Origin: Benincasa hispida
Lineage: Eukaryota; Streptophyta; Magnoliopsida; Cucurbitales; Cucurbitaceae
Assembly (NCBI RefSeq): GCF_009727055.1
Contig: NC_052359.1
Coordinates: 11,359,392 to 11,423,391, forward strand
Reading direction: 5' to 3'
Length of the DNA stretch: 64,000 nucleotides
The position numbers and the translations under genes were made by a program. Shown one piece after another: positions 22,377 through 34,600 of the stretch (position 1 is the first letter of the stretch; each line of letters begins with the position of its first letter). Below the pieces are notes generated by a model. It had not been told where the DNA came from. It did not search any database and saw only the letters and a list, made by a program, of their open reading frames with translations.

Positions 22377-22701
22377 GGCAAATTGCAAAAACCACCTCTA
22401 AAGTATGGTCATAGTTGCAATTATACCCTTAAATTTTCAATAGTAACAATTTGGCCCCTAAACTTCTAAAAATGTTAAAATTGGATACTCAAACTTACAA
22501 TAATTGTAAAAATTGAACCCACATATGATAAAAAAAATGAACTCTCAATCTTGTACAAGTGTTACAATTTACACAATTATATAAGTTTAAAAGTTCAATT
22601 TTAACATTTGGATAAGGTTGAGGGTTCAATTTTTAAATTTAAAAGTTTAAGAATATAATTGGAACTATCATCATATTTTAAGGTTAGTTTTACTATTTGC
22701 C
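22377..22701. mobile_element. Fold-back MITE, GGCAAATTGCAAAAACCACC family
   Basis: A 325-bp element with imperfect terminal inverted repeats GGCAAATTGCAAAAACCACC (left) and, from the right end, GGCAAATAGTAAAACTAACC. Its halves are near-complementary ('acaatttggcccctaaactt' against 'aagtttaaaagttcaatttt'). A half copy of the same family lies in ABCG26 intron 8 at about 35320-35488. No coding capacity. Confidence 0.7.
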
Positions 22702-25700
22702 AAAGAATTTGAAAGGATAGAATGTGAATTTTTATAATATTATATTATTTCTAGGAAAGTTGTTTTTAGAAGTTGTTACACTTTAGACATGATTTTTAAT
22801 ATTAATCAATATTAGTGATACTTTGTTGACATTTTAGTTACATTTTTCGATTTTTCTATAATATAATGAAACGTTATATACCTTCTGTTAATTTTGAACC
22901 TATAAACATATGAATAGGTAGGTAGAAAATGTTGACATAAATTTAAACCCTACCCAAAATTGACTGGGGATAAAAAATTAATAACCCAAATAATCTTTTC
23001 ACCACACGCATTTTTTTTCATTTGTCGTGTGTATATTTACAAAAGCAATTCTTTTTAAGATACTATATATATAATATTTAATAGTTTTTTAGAGAATAGA
23101 TATCATAAGGAAAAATTAGAGAAGTTTGATTTATATTATCGATCAAATATATTAAAGAAAATCTTAAATTACAAATCATTAGTGGTCATTAGTGACACTT
23201 GTCCACACTTAATTTTTATGGATTTCTAGGTAGTGGAAAGACGGTACAAAGTATGTCAAATACTATTGGGTGTTATCTACACATACTATGTCAGCATGCC
23301 AAATATTTTTCATTTTCTTTTTTCACTCTTTTTTTCTCCTAGAAAAGAGATTAAAAGATACAAAGTTTGTGATTTGAAAGGAAGAAGAGAATATATCTTA
23401 ACTAATGAAAGATAGAGGAGAGAGTAAACGAAAGAGATCGTGATATGTTTAATTTGTTAAGAAAGCACATTTAAATAAAAGAAAAAAAAATAGGAATAAC
23501 ATTGAAAAACTAACCTGAGTTCATAACACATTATTATCTATAAAAATTTAATTAATGAATAGTATTTTGATTGATAAATTATTCGCGATCTGTTATGCCT
23601 CTTCATATTATATAGAAGCATTTTGCCCCTCTCATTGTAAAGAATAAAAGAAATTTATTTCCACTCTATTCCATATAGAGCACAAATTTACAAATACATT
23701 TGACTATTGGTTGATTTAAACTATGAAAGACTAAAAATATTACATTTATGCATATATTCCTAATAAATAAGGGATGCAGTTAGACATAAATAGGAGTGTT
23801 AGTACTCATCTAGAAATCTATACAAATTAGGTGTGGACAAGTGTCACTAATAATTTTAAATATAAACTTTTGTTTAATATATTAATTCATAATACAAATT
23901 CAATTTCTCTAATTTTCCCACTTTTTCTTTTCTATTCTCTTAAAAAATATACACCTCCCTTCCTTCCTTCGTTATTTTCTCCTCCACGATCTCTCTTTTT
24001 CTCTTGGATACAATGGAGATTCAAAGCATATTATTTGCTCTATCTTCATAGTTATATTGATGAAAAGGCTAGGAATTTGAAGAAAAAATGGCTGTTGCAT
24101 TTAGTTGAAAAAAATTGGTATGAATGTTGAAGTTTGAGCATTTGGTGAAGGAAGAAAACAGAAATACTTACACATGTATACTACAGAGAGTAAAATATCT
24201 ATAAAAATGAAAATTAAGAGAACAAGTAGCTGATATGTCGAAGAAAAATATCCTTGTTTATGATATACGGATAGTTCTACCATTTTGTTAATTAAACTAC
24301 ATTTAATTAGATAAAGGTGATTCAACCATTGGTTATTGCATGTGTTTAGTTTTAGTTTGTTCAATTAAAAATATAAACTTAAATTCTCTACAAAATATAT
24401 GCATGGCTATCATTCCATCTCCTTCCTAAAGATTATTTTGAGTTCTTTCCTTCCTCCATTCTCAATCTTCTCCTCCTCTCTCTTATCCTCTTTTCTCTTT
24501 TTTTTTTTTAAAAAAAAAAAAAATTCCATATCTTCATCTAAGATAATTACATAAACATATAAATTTCAATGGACACCTTTTCAAAAAGAAAAACTTTCAA
24601 TGGATACCATAGTTATTTACTTGTTAGGCCTCTTCTTCTTCGACCACCCTATAAATCTTATCAAATTGATTCTCTTTTCTTTTCTCCTTTTTTAAACTCC
24701 AAAATCTTTTAATTCTATGTATCGATGAAAGGGCTATGAAATTAAATGAGAGTGGAGTGGAGATATTGAAGTGTGGTTATGCAAAAGTTAGTCAACATTT
24801 TTATATGATATCCAGAAATAATGTAATTAAATTAGATGTAGACAAGTGTCATAAATGATTTTAAATATAATTTTTTTCTTTAATATTTTTGTTGATAATA
24901 TAAAATCCAATTTTTTTTTTTAATTTACTTATGATCTCTTTTTTTCCCCTTTAAAAAAAACAAACAAACTTCTTCCTCAGCATAATGCAAACCTCTATAA
25001 AAAAACTAAAATGAAAAAATATGATGAGGTATCAAAGAGAGAATAGGAAATTGAAACTTAGAGAAAATTTCTTTTGTTGAAGAGATGTAAGTTATAATAT
25101 AATACTAATAATAAATGAAATTTTTTTGCAAACAATACAAATTTCTTGGACACGCTCTCTTCTCAAAAGCATATTGTTTTCTTAATCTTCATAACCACAA
25201 AAGAAAATTTTCTTGTGGACAAAAAATTGAGTTCGATTTCCTATTTTTCTCCTTAATGCATCACCATATTATTTATAAAGGTGTGTATTAGATAAGGAAG
25301 AAAGTTTTATTTTAAGAAAAAAGAGATCACAGGTAAATTAGAAATATTAGACTTATATTATCAATTAGATACATTAAAATCATTTGTGACACTTGTCACT
25401 ACCTAATATGTATGCATTTCTGGATAGTATATAAATGACACTGACACTTTTCCCTAAATGTAATTTCTATTTATTAGGGATACATGTATAAATTAAAATC
25501 TTCACTTCTATATATTTACATCTTCTCCATTTTAAATCTTAACTTGTCTTCTAATCTCTGTAATTTCTGTAATTTGGAAATATGTACAGGTATAAATTTT
25601 CCATGGCCACATACCTCTCCACCCAATGATCATGATCCAAAAAGGAAGGAAAAGATGTGATAAACTCATTTGTTTGACAATTTGGATTTATATTCTCAAG

Positions 25701-26780
25701 CAAATAAACTAAAACAAAAATTATAATTAAACTTATTGTTACACATGCCAAACAATTAATTTTACACATGTCTAAAGTAACAAAGATTCTTCTATCAATA
25801 AAAATACTTTTGTGGTAGTTTTAGAAATTTGAAACAGATATATCTCTAATGATACATGCATAAATGTACTTTAACAAACACGAATTTTATCAATGAAATA
25901 AATATTTTTCTTTTGCATATCTGTCAAGATGGATATGTTTCTAATGTTTCTAATATTTTTTCAATCGAATAAACCCAAAGAATATTTTTAAACTCATATG
26001 GAAAATTTTGTCAACAATTAATCCGACACAACATGAGTAACAAAAAAAAATTCTATGCATGTCACGATGGATACTTATGTATTCGATTTTAGGATACTTG
26101 TATAAATGTTATATGGTCTAGATATGTAAAGATATCCTTATAGACATATATCATTTCACAAAGAGAGAGAATGAGAACTGGTAAAATTTTCAGTATTACA
26201 AAAGTATAGTACTCTTTATATTCATACTATAATTCTACTTTCATACCTATTCTTTTAATGGCAGTGGACCCAACTTATTTTTAAAAGAAGGCTGATATAT
26301 GACAACCAATTAATGGGAGTTATAGGTGTAGCTAGTGACTAAGGCTAGTTAGGATTGATGTTGGTAGCTTTAAAAGTAATTATTGACAACCGTGCTTTTA
26401 GAAAAACAATAAATTAGTGTGTGAAAATTTTCAATTTTAAAATTGAAAAAGAAAAGAATATAGTATTTGACCAAAGCATACATGTTATTTGTATATTGGT
26501 ATTTAATATCTAGTTTATAATCAATTAATTGTAAAGAAATTTATTATGATTTAAATTTTAAGTTATTTTGTTTAATTTACTATGATTTAAATTTTAAGCT
26601 ATCAATCAAATATATTAAAGAAAATCTTATACTTGAAATCATTAATGACATCTATCCACGCTTAGTTTGTATGGATATGTAGATAGAAATGTCTATATGT
26701 TGATATAAATTTAAGATACTCAAATTGATTGAGGATGAAAATTAATAACCTAAATAATCTTCACACAAATTCCTCTCTTA
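22702..26780. repeat. Tandem duplication unit 2, blocks D and B
   Basis: About 4 kb without a credible gene. Positions 23640-24910 align with 8640-8890 joined to 11432-12600, and so represent the site without the LTR. Positions 25000-25760 are the third copy of block B. Positions 26270-26560 repeat part of block D (compare 22040-22290 and 8480-8670). Recurring modules appear in both orientations, for example inverted copies near 23170-23230 and 25390-25490. Open frames such as 23831-24130 and 25551-25769 are module sequence and are broken in the other copies. Confidence 0.6.
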
Positions 26781-28400
26781 TTTGTCTATCGTACTTCAAA
26801 CACACCATTGGTTTTTTCTTTGCCTTTAAAGCTCCAAGTTCTTATTTGTTTGTGGGAAATTGATGACTTAGAGAGAAAATTTCTACAAATGGACATTGAA
26901 ATTGGAGTATTTGATTAGGTGTTGGAAGAGAATGGTAATAAAACAAAAGAGGAAAAGAAGTGGAGAGACGACATTGAAATGTGGGTATGTCAAATATTTT
27001 TGTTCTTATACCTCATTTTTACCCAAAAAAAGAGATTAGAGAGATAAAAACTTGTAACTTGAAAGGAAGAAGATGAAGGAGATGATATCTTCATTAGTGA
27101 TAGATAGAGGAGACAATAAAAAGAAAGAGATCATGAAATAGTTTGTTAAGAAATTGTTTTAATTTTAGTTTAAGTTGGATATCTACCTAATAACGTTGAA
27201 AAATTAATCTTAGTTTACATTATTATCCTCCTTTTGTTAAAGAATAAAAGAGATTTGTTTACACTCTATTCCACATATAGCACAAATTTTCAAATACATT
27301 TTGACACTTGGTTGATCTAAATTATGCATGTATTCCTAATAAATAGGAATTGCAGTTTGACAGAAATAGGAGTGTCACTATCATTTTTCTACTCTCTAGA
27401 AATCCATACAAATTAGATGTGGATAGTACTTTGTACCATTTTTCTGTTATCTAGAAATTCATACAAATTAGTTGTGGACATGTGTCACTTATAATTTTAA
27501 ATATAAAGTTTTATTGATAATAACAAAAATCCAATTTTTCTAATTTTTCTACACTATCTCTTTTCTATTCTCTAAAAAAATATTTTATATGCATATATAT
27601 AAGTAAGAAGAAAACAAGAATATAAACAAGAAAAAAAAGGAGAAAAATGTAAATGGCACTAAAAATATAAATTGGTTGAGTGCACTATACAAAGAAAAAG
27701 TGGAGAAATTTAGGAGATGGAAGAATTGGGATTTTTGATGGAATTATAAAATCAAAAGAGAGAGGATCTTGATCAAAAATCTTTTTGAAAATTTGTATTA
27801 TACGTTCAAATGGAATTAGATAACTAAAAATATATATTTTAAAAAATAATAAATAATAAGATAATTAAGGAGAAGAATACTTTATATGTAACACATGAAG
27901 CAAAAGTATTAACAATTTTTATAGGTAATCTTAATAAAAGATACAAATTTTGAAAGATGACGTAAATTGATAATTTATACATTCAGAATTAATGATTAGA
28001 AAAATAGAAGAATCATGTATTATTCTAATATACCGGATAAAGTTTTAAAACTACCATCAAATACTTCTCAAAGTATAAAAATTTTGATTTGTGAGGAATA
28101 GAGGGCATATCAATTACAACCTTTCAACATGGTGTGTTTGAGAGATTGGCGAATAAAGTTAAATGGACAAAAATTATAAATATAAATTCTATTTTTATTT
28201 TTATTATTTTTTTAGCAATATTTACGTACAGTTTAGTTTCACTTTCCCCTATATATATATATATCATTTTTAAAAGAAAAATTAGTATGTCTCAATTTTT
28301 AATTAGATGCAATAGGAATTGTCCTATTTTTCTATATTTTTTTATTCTAATTGTAAAAGATTCGAATTTCTAATTTCTAAATTGATAATGAGTTGTTTAT
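26781..28400. repeat. Decayed repeat block E, fourth and longest copy
   Basis: Positions 26781-27054 match 14170-14421, and 27055-28380 match 1-1300. It is the most complete E copy and includes the 'tttgtgaggaata' and 'tttttttagcaatattta' stretches found at 985 and 1083. The small frame at 28134-28373 is not conserved as a frame in the other copy. Confidence 0.65.
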
Positions 28401-29959
28401 AATTTACTATATAACTTTATACGCACAGAATTTGTTATTCCTTTCCCATATATGTTATTAATCAATTCAACTCAATATATATTATTAATTAACTATCATA
28501 GGTGGCCACTGAAAAAATATTTTCATTCCACATTTATCCCTATTTTATTCCTTTAAATTCTATGTGTGTATATATATATATATATAGAGTTTATAGAAAA
28601 TTAAAAGAGCAACCTAGAAGAGAAGTTAATACTTCTAATTTCCGGCCTATTTTTCGTATAGTTTTTATTTCATTGTTTATCTCTTTAAAATCAAAATACA
28701 AGATTATAACTTATATTGGTTATATTAAATTACAAGCTTGGTTTTTAAACTTCAATTTGTATTTATTTAATTCTAAATTTTTAAATTTGTTTAATAAATC
28801 TCTCAATGAAAAGTGAAAAATTGCATCACATCTCGTCCTCTCACTTGTAATGAGGATCTTAGAATTCTTTATCCATCCTTCTTACCTCTCCTAATTCAAG
28901 ACAAAAATCGTTGATCATGTAGATGAAAAAAGTACTATGTGAGAAGGAAGCAAAGTATAAATCGTTACTTTTACATGTCTAGACCATATAGATACATATT
29001 TATAAAAATGAAAGTTATGCGAAAAGGCTATCGATGTATTGAAAAGAAGTATTTGTTTTGACGATATGGTTTATATATGTTAAAGTACATTTATACATGT
29101 ACTCCTTATGAAATATAGATATATCTATTTTAAATTTCTACTGTACAATATATGTGTAAAATTATTAATTGACAATTGCAACAAAATTTATATCAACTAG
29201 AATTTCTTCTACTCAATCATGTGGTTGACGTGTCACACAAATAAGTCTTTACTGTAATTGATTTGATTGAAAATATAAATCCAAATTTTCATCTAGCTAC
29301 TCCTCGTTTTTCTTATATAAGTGAGTTGGTTTTAAAATTTATTGACATATCAAAATATTTACATCGACATTTTCATATATCTGGGTTTGATATCGATATA
29401 AATGGTATATATCTAGTGACATTTCCATTATTATATATGATAGAAAATTCAAAATACAATGTTACCTCTCACATCTCCTTTCTTTTCTTATCTTTGGGTA
29501 AACCCTCCTCTTCATTTACACATTAATGTAAATTCAAATAGGATTATTCTCTCAATGTTTATGGTAATGTTGATGCAAGGACTTGAAAATTGGAGTTGAA
29601 AATCATGTCAAATACCTAGCGACATATTCCTACTTTATTCATTAGATTTTGATATATTTTTTAGTTCAACGATACATGGAGATTTGAACAACTTTTAACA
29701 TATGTAATACCTTAACAAAATTTAACTATAAGCTCAAGGTGGTTTAAATGTTGCTTGTTAAAACAACATAATTTTAACTTTTTTTAATTAGTAATATGTT
29801 TTTTTAACATGTGAAACATTTTTAAAAGAAACAATAAAAGTCATACAATTTTTAGAAAAAAATTTGATTTTGCCCCTTACATATCCCAAATAGATAATTT
29901 TAATTCTAACCCTAAATATGAATAAGTTGAAATTTCGATACCTTCACATAACCAAATTG

Positions 29960-29994
<35 letters not shown>

Positions 29995-30259
29995 AACCCA
30001 TAAAACATAAAATCCAACAACAATCAAATAGCCAAATGCTGAAACCCACCTAAAAAGAATCTAACACAACTTTGCAACAAATATTCAAAACACAATAAAA
30101 TACTTTCCATATTTTTAACGCAAAATTTCATTGCATAAAAAAAATATATTGAAAAAAAAAACTTGTGTTTCATATACTCATCTTTAAAAATTAAAAAAAA
30201 AAAAAAATTGTGGCAGAAATAGTGTTTATAAACTTAATTGTAAAAAACTAATACCTTAT
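28401..30259. repeat. A/T-rich intergenic DNA with weak module copies
   Basis: I see no gene. Positions 28870-29280 carry diverged copies of the recurring module (for example 'gttgacgtgtcacacaaata' near 29223), and the rest is unassigned A/T-rich sequence. Small frames at 28502-28816 and 29263-29526 have no recognisable domain and are low-complexity. Confidence 0.45.
29960..29993. repeat. Poly-A run of 34 bases
   Basis: An uninterrupted A homopolymer. It could be the tail of a plus-strand retroposon, but no upstream LINE or SINE body was recognised. Its length is unreliable in a short-read assembly. Confidence 0.85.
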
Positions 30260-30541
30260 ATCCCGTTTGGTGACTATTTTATTTTTTGTTTTTTGTTTTT
30301 TAAAATTAAGTCTATAGACACTATTTCCACATCCAAATTTCTTCCTTTATTATTTATCTTTAGTTTAAAAAACCAAGTCAAATTTTGGAAAAAAAAAATT
30401 AGCTTTTAAAAACTTGTTTTTGTTTTTGGAATTTGGCTAAGAAACTTAGGAAAAATGCAAATCATTATAAGAAATGAGGAGGAAATAGACTTAATTTTCA
30501 AAAACCAAAAATAAAAAACGAAATCGTTATCAAATGAGGCC
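30260..30541. mobile_element. TIR-type MITE, copy 1 of 3
   Basis: Begins near 'cccgtttggtgactatttt' and ends 'cgaaatcgttatcaaatgag', giving imperfect terminal inverted repeats of about 20 bases. The interior has the two landmarks 'ttaaaaacttgtttttg' and 'aatttggctaagaa', shared with the next two copies. No coding capacity. The family resembles hAT- or Mutator-like MITEs common in dicots, but the class is not proven here. Confidence 0.6.
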
Positions 30542-30559
30542 TAGTTAATAATTATTCAA

Positions 30560-30950
30560 GTCTTGTTTCCTAACTATTTGATTTTTTGATTTTTTAGTTT
30601 TTTAGAATTAAGCTTATAAACACTCTTTCACTATCTAAATTTCTTATTTTGTTGTCTATTTTTTTACCGATGTTTTCAAAAACTAAGCCAAATTTTGACC
30701 AAATTTTGAAAACCAACCTATCTAAATTTCTTACTTTGTTGTCTATTTTTTTACCGATGTTTTCAAAAACTAAGCCAAATTTTGACCAAATTTTGAAAAC
30801 CAAACAAAGTAGTTTTTAAAAACTTGTTATTGTTTATGGAATTTAACTAAGAATTCAATTCTTTTACTTAAAGAAGATGCAAATCTTTGTTAGAAATTGA
30901 AAGGAAATAGACTTACTTTTCAAAAACTAAATAGTTACCAAATGTAGCCT
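30560..30950. mobile_element. TIR-type MITE, copy 2 of 3, with internal 87-bp duplication
   Basis: The same family as the element just upstream ('aacttgttattgtttatgga', ending 'atagttaccaaatgtagcc'). It contains an 87-bp direct tandem duplication at 30631-30804. That duplication explains the 29-residue repeat in the minus-strand open frame at 30594-30803, which is not a gene. Confidence 0.6.
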
Positions 30951-31311
30951 TAATTTTTTGTTTTTGATAACTGAGCTTATAAAACACTATTTTTACCTAT
31001 TGGCTTCTTTGTTTTATTATGTACTTTTTCTAAGTATTTCAGTTTCTTTGTTTTATTATGTACTTTTTCTAAGTATTTTTAGTTTCCTTGTTTTACTATC
31101 TACTTTTTCTAAGTATTTTCAAAATCCAAGCTTTTGAAAAAAAAAACGGTACTCTTAAAAACTTGTTTTTAATTTTCGAATTTGAACAAGAATTTAAGGT
31201 TTACCTAGGAAAACGGTAGGAAAAAAAACCATGATAAGAAAATTATGCTTGAGAAAATTGTTTAAAAATTACGAGAAACATACACAATTTTCAAAAACCG
31301 AATAGTCATGG
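30951..31311. mobile_element. TIR-type MITE, copy 3 of 3, degraded
   Basis: The left end is eroded. The interior contains three direct copies of a 39-40 bp unit ('tttgttttattatgtacttt' and so on) at about 31005-31125. The right end is 'caaaaaccgaatagtcatgg'. It lies about 350 bp upstream of the ABCG26 start codon. Confidence 0.5.
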
Positions 31312-31671
31312 CAATATATATTCAATTGAAATTCATATATCAATTTGTAGCATCACATCCCCAAAATTTCATATTTTTTTAGTCATATCCTTGGCATGTT
31401 CACTTTGAAGGAAAAAAAATGGCACATTATGGTGGCAATTTAAGTGTGTGAAATTAAACCAAAGCACTTCTAATATTGTTAATCCAAAAAATAAACACTG
31501 ATAAGCATGGGAAGCCTGTGGTTCACCAAGCAACATCCTGCCTTTGATATGTTAGGCAAGTTTTGGGTTTGATATAGTTGAAAAATCTCTTCCATTAATT
31601 CCAACTTATAATTTGAGAGATTACTCCTAAAAGCAAAACTTAATCCTCTCTCTCTCTCTCTAAATTACAAC
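31312..31671 (+). promoter_or_regulatory. ABCG26 upstream region and 5' leader
   Basis: The 360 bp between the MITE cluster and the ABCG26 start codon must contain most of the proximal promoter and leader. Visible features are a (CT)8 tract at 31646-31661, typical of plant 5' leaders, and A/T-rich sequence upstream. I could not fix a TATA box or a transcription start with confidence. Confidence 0.4.
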
Positions 31672-34600
31672 ATGGAAATTAGGAGAGAAGATGAAATTCA
31701 AGACATTTCATTATCTCCCTCAACCATGCAAATTACAAACACCAATGCCTTAGGAGGCCATAACATTATTGATTTCATCTCACAACCTTCCATAAAAAAT
31801 AACCACTCTGAGGTTAGCATTCAAATTCAGACTTGTGATACCAGTAGAAGTTGCCCACTTCCAATTTTTCTCAAGGTAAATATTTCATCGTGATTATCAT
31901 ATCGATCGACTAAGTAATGTCGCTTCTCGTTTTAAGATCTCGTGACAATATTATATAACCTTGATTTTTAGATTTACATTTTGTTTTAATCCTTGAACTT
32001 TTATTTGCCTTTTCTTTGTAATATGAGGAAGAGGGTATCGAACCTCTGACTTCGAAGTTGAAAGTACCATCTTCATGTCAATTGAACTTTCAAATAACAT
32101 CTTTTTGTTTCATTTCATTTCTTTTCTTTTCTTTTAATACAACAACTGTGAAGATGGGAGATCAAACTTTCGACTTCTAAGGAGAAAGGTTATGTCAATT
32201 ACCATTGAGCTAAACTCACTTTAGTTCATACACTATCTTTTCATTTTGGTTTCTAAACATTTAAATATTTTTTTAACTTATATTAATATTCCAATAGAAT
32301 AATCTAGGTTGGTTCTTATTTTTATTTTTTTAAAAAATTTTTAAAACAAAACTGTCATATTTGATTGGGAAACTTGGTACATAACCTTGTTAATATTGCA
32401 CGCCAAAGTGAACATAGCTCAACGTTAATTGATGTGATCTTTCTCTTCAGAGGTCAGAGATTTGATCTCCCACTCCCACAATTACTGTACTCCAAAAAAA
32501 ACAAACAAAAAGCAGATAGAACAAAACAAGTACAACAGTTCAAGATTTTGTGATTCCTTGTGAGATTCTATCATTTTTTTTTTTTTTTTGGTCATTGAAT
32601 AACCTTTATATCATATCATTCATTTAGCAACATTTTTTAACGACGACGAGGACGTCGTTGGTACATGTTTTAGCGACATTTTTGGACGATCTATCACATG
32701 TCGTTGGTGTGACTGAATTACAATTCCTTGTAATAACTATATACATTCAATTAATGAATTATGATCTATTTTCACTTGTAGTTTGAGGATGTGGAATACA
32801 AAGTGAGGAATAAGCAAGGGTCCACCAAGAACAACCCATTGAAGGCAGTGATATCAAAGGTTGGCTCACAAATCAAAATGGACCAACAAGACAGCTACAA
32901 GAAGATTTTAAAGGGCATAACAGGAAGGGTTGGGCCAGGGGAAATACTTGCTTTAATGGGTGCTTCAGGCAGTGGCAAAACAACATTACTGAAAGTGATT
33001 GGAGGAAGAGTACTTGACAATGTCAAAGGAAATATTACTTACAATGACATTCCATATACTGCTGCTCTTAAAAGAAGGTCACTTTCTCTGTTTTCAAAAC
33101 CAAACAAATGTCTCTCTAACATATAATAACCTCTTTCTTAACCACTCTTTGGCAACAGAATTGGTTTCGTGACTCAAGACGACGTTCTATTCCCACAATT
33201 GACGGTTGAAGAGACCTTACTTGTCTCAGCATTTCTTCGGCTACCGAGTAATATGAACCGACAGCAAAAGTACGAGAGAGTTGACATGATAGTGAAAGAG
33301 TTAGGACTTGAAAGGTGTGTTCGTTAAGGTAGCAAGTGATGATCTAGCTTCGATTTCGCCTCTTTTAAATGATGACTTTTCTTTTTGAACTGTAGATGTC
33401 GGAACACGAAGATCGGTGGTGGTTTTGGTAAAGGAATATCAGGGGGAGAAAGAAAAAGAACAAGTATAGGCTATGAAGTTCTTATTGATCCTTCACTTCT
33501 ATTACTAGACGAACCAACTTCAGGCCTTGATTCGAACTCGGCTAATAGGCTTCTTCTTGTTCTCAAAGGACTTGCCAAGGTACAATTAGGAATTGTTTAA
33601 GTACAACATGTTTATAAATCTTGAGATTAAACTCGATCATTTGCAGGCAGGACGAACAATAATCACAACAATACACCAGCCATCAAGCAGAATGTTTCAC
33701 ATGTTTGACAAACTTTTGCTGATAGCAGAAGGCTATCCTGTATACTATGGGAAAGCTAAAGAATCAATGGAATACTTTTCATCTTTGAGATTTACCCCAC
33801 AAATTCCCATGAACCCTGCAGAGTTCTTGCTTGATCTAGCAACAGGACAAGTCGGCGACATAAGTCTTCCCGAAGATCTATCGACATCTCAAGGCTCTCT
33901 TGACACAGACAAATCAATTATCAAGGTGGGAATCTCTTTAGTTACTGCCATATTACTTTCAAAGCATTTGTTTTTTGATCCATTTTTGTCAATATGTATA
34001 TGTATGATTAGTATCTGCAACTCAAGTACAAAACTCAATTGGAGGGTCAAGAAAGAACCAAGAATGAAGCTGCAAAGACACCAGAGCATCTACAACTAGC
34101 TGTACAAGTAGGGAAAGATTGGACAATAAGCTGGTGGGAGCAATTTAGGATTGTTTCAAAGAGAACATTCAAAGAAAGGAGTAAGGATTACTTTGACAAG
34201 CTAAGGCTACTTCAAGCAGTTGGAGTTGCATTGTTGTTGGGACTTCTTTGGTGGAAATCCAAGATTGACACCGAACCTCAACTACGAGACCAGGTAGTTT
34301 CGTTTTTTTCTTTTTTACATCTTTCAACACAATATCATATCAATAAACTACTACTGGATCTAAAAGCTTAAATAGTCAACTTTTAACTTGTTTTCAGATC
34401 GGCTTATTGTTCTACATTTGCATATTTTGGACATCTTCATCAATCTTTGGAGCGGTATACGTGTTTCCATTTGAAAAGCTCTATTTGGTGAAAGAACAAA
34501 AAGCGGATATGTATCGACTAAGCGTGTACTATGTGAGCAGCACGTTGTGCGACATGGTTGCACATGTGCTCTATCCAACATTGTTCATGCTGATTCTATA

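Noticed and set aside
30594..30803. A minus-strand frame with two identical 29-residue repeats
   Set aside because: It results from an 87-bp tandem duplication within a MITE and has no start context or homology.
32641..32722. 'gacgacgaggacgtcgttgg' and nearby 'tagcgacattttt' repeats in ABCG26 intron 1, as a transposon end
   Set aside because: It looks like a fragment of a DNA transposon terminal region, but no partner end or target duplication was found, so it is not listed as a feature.
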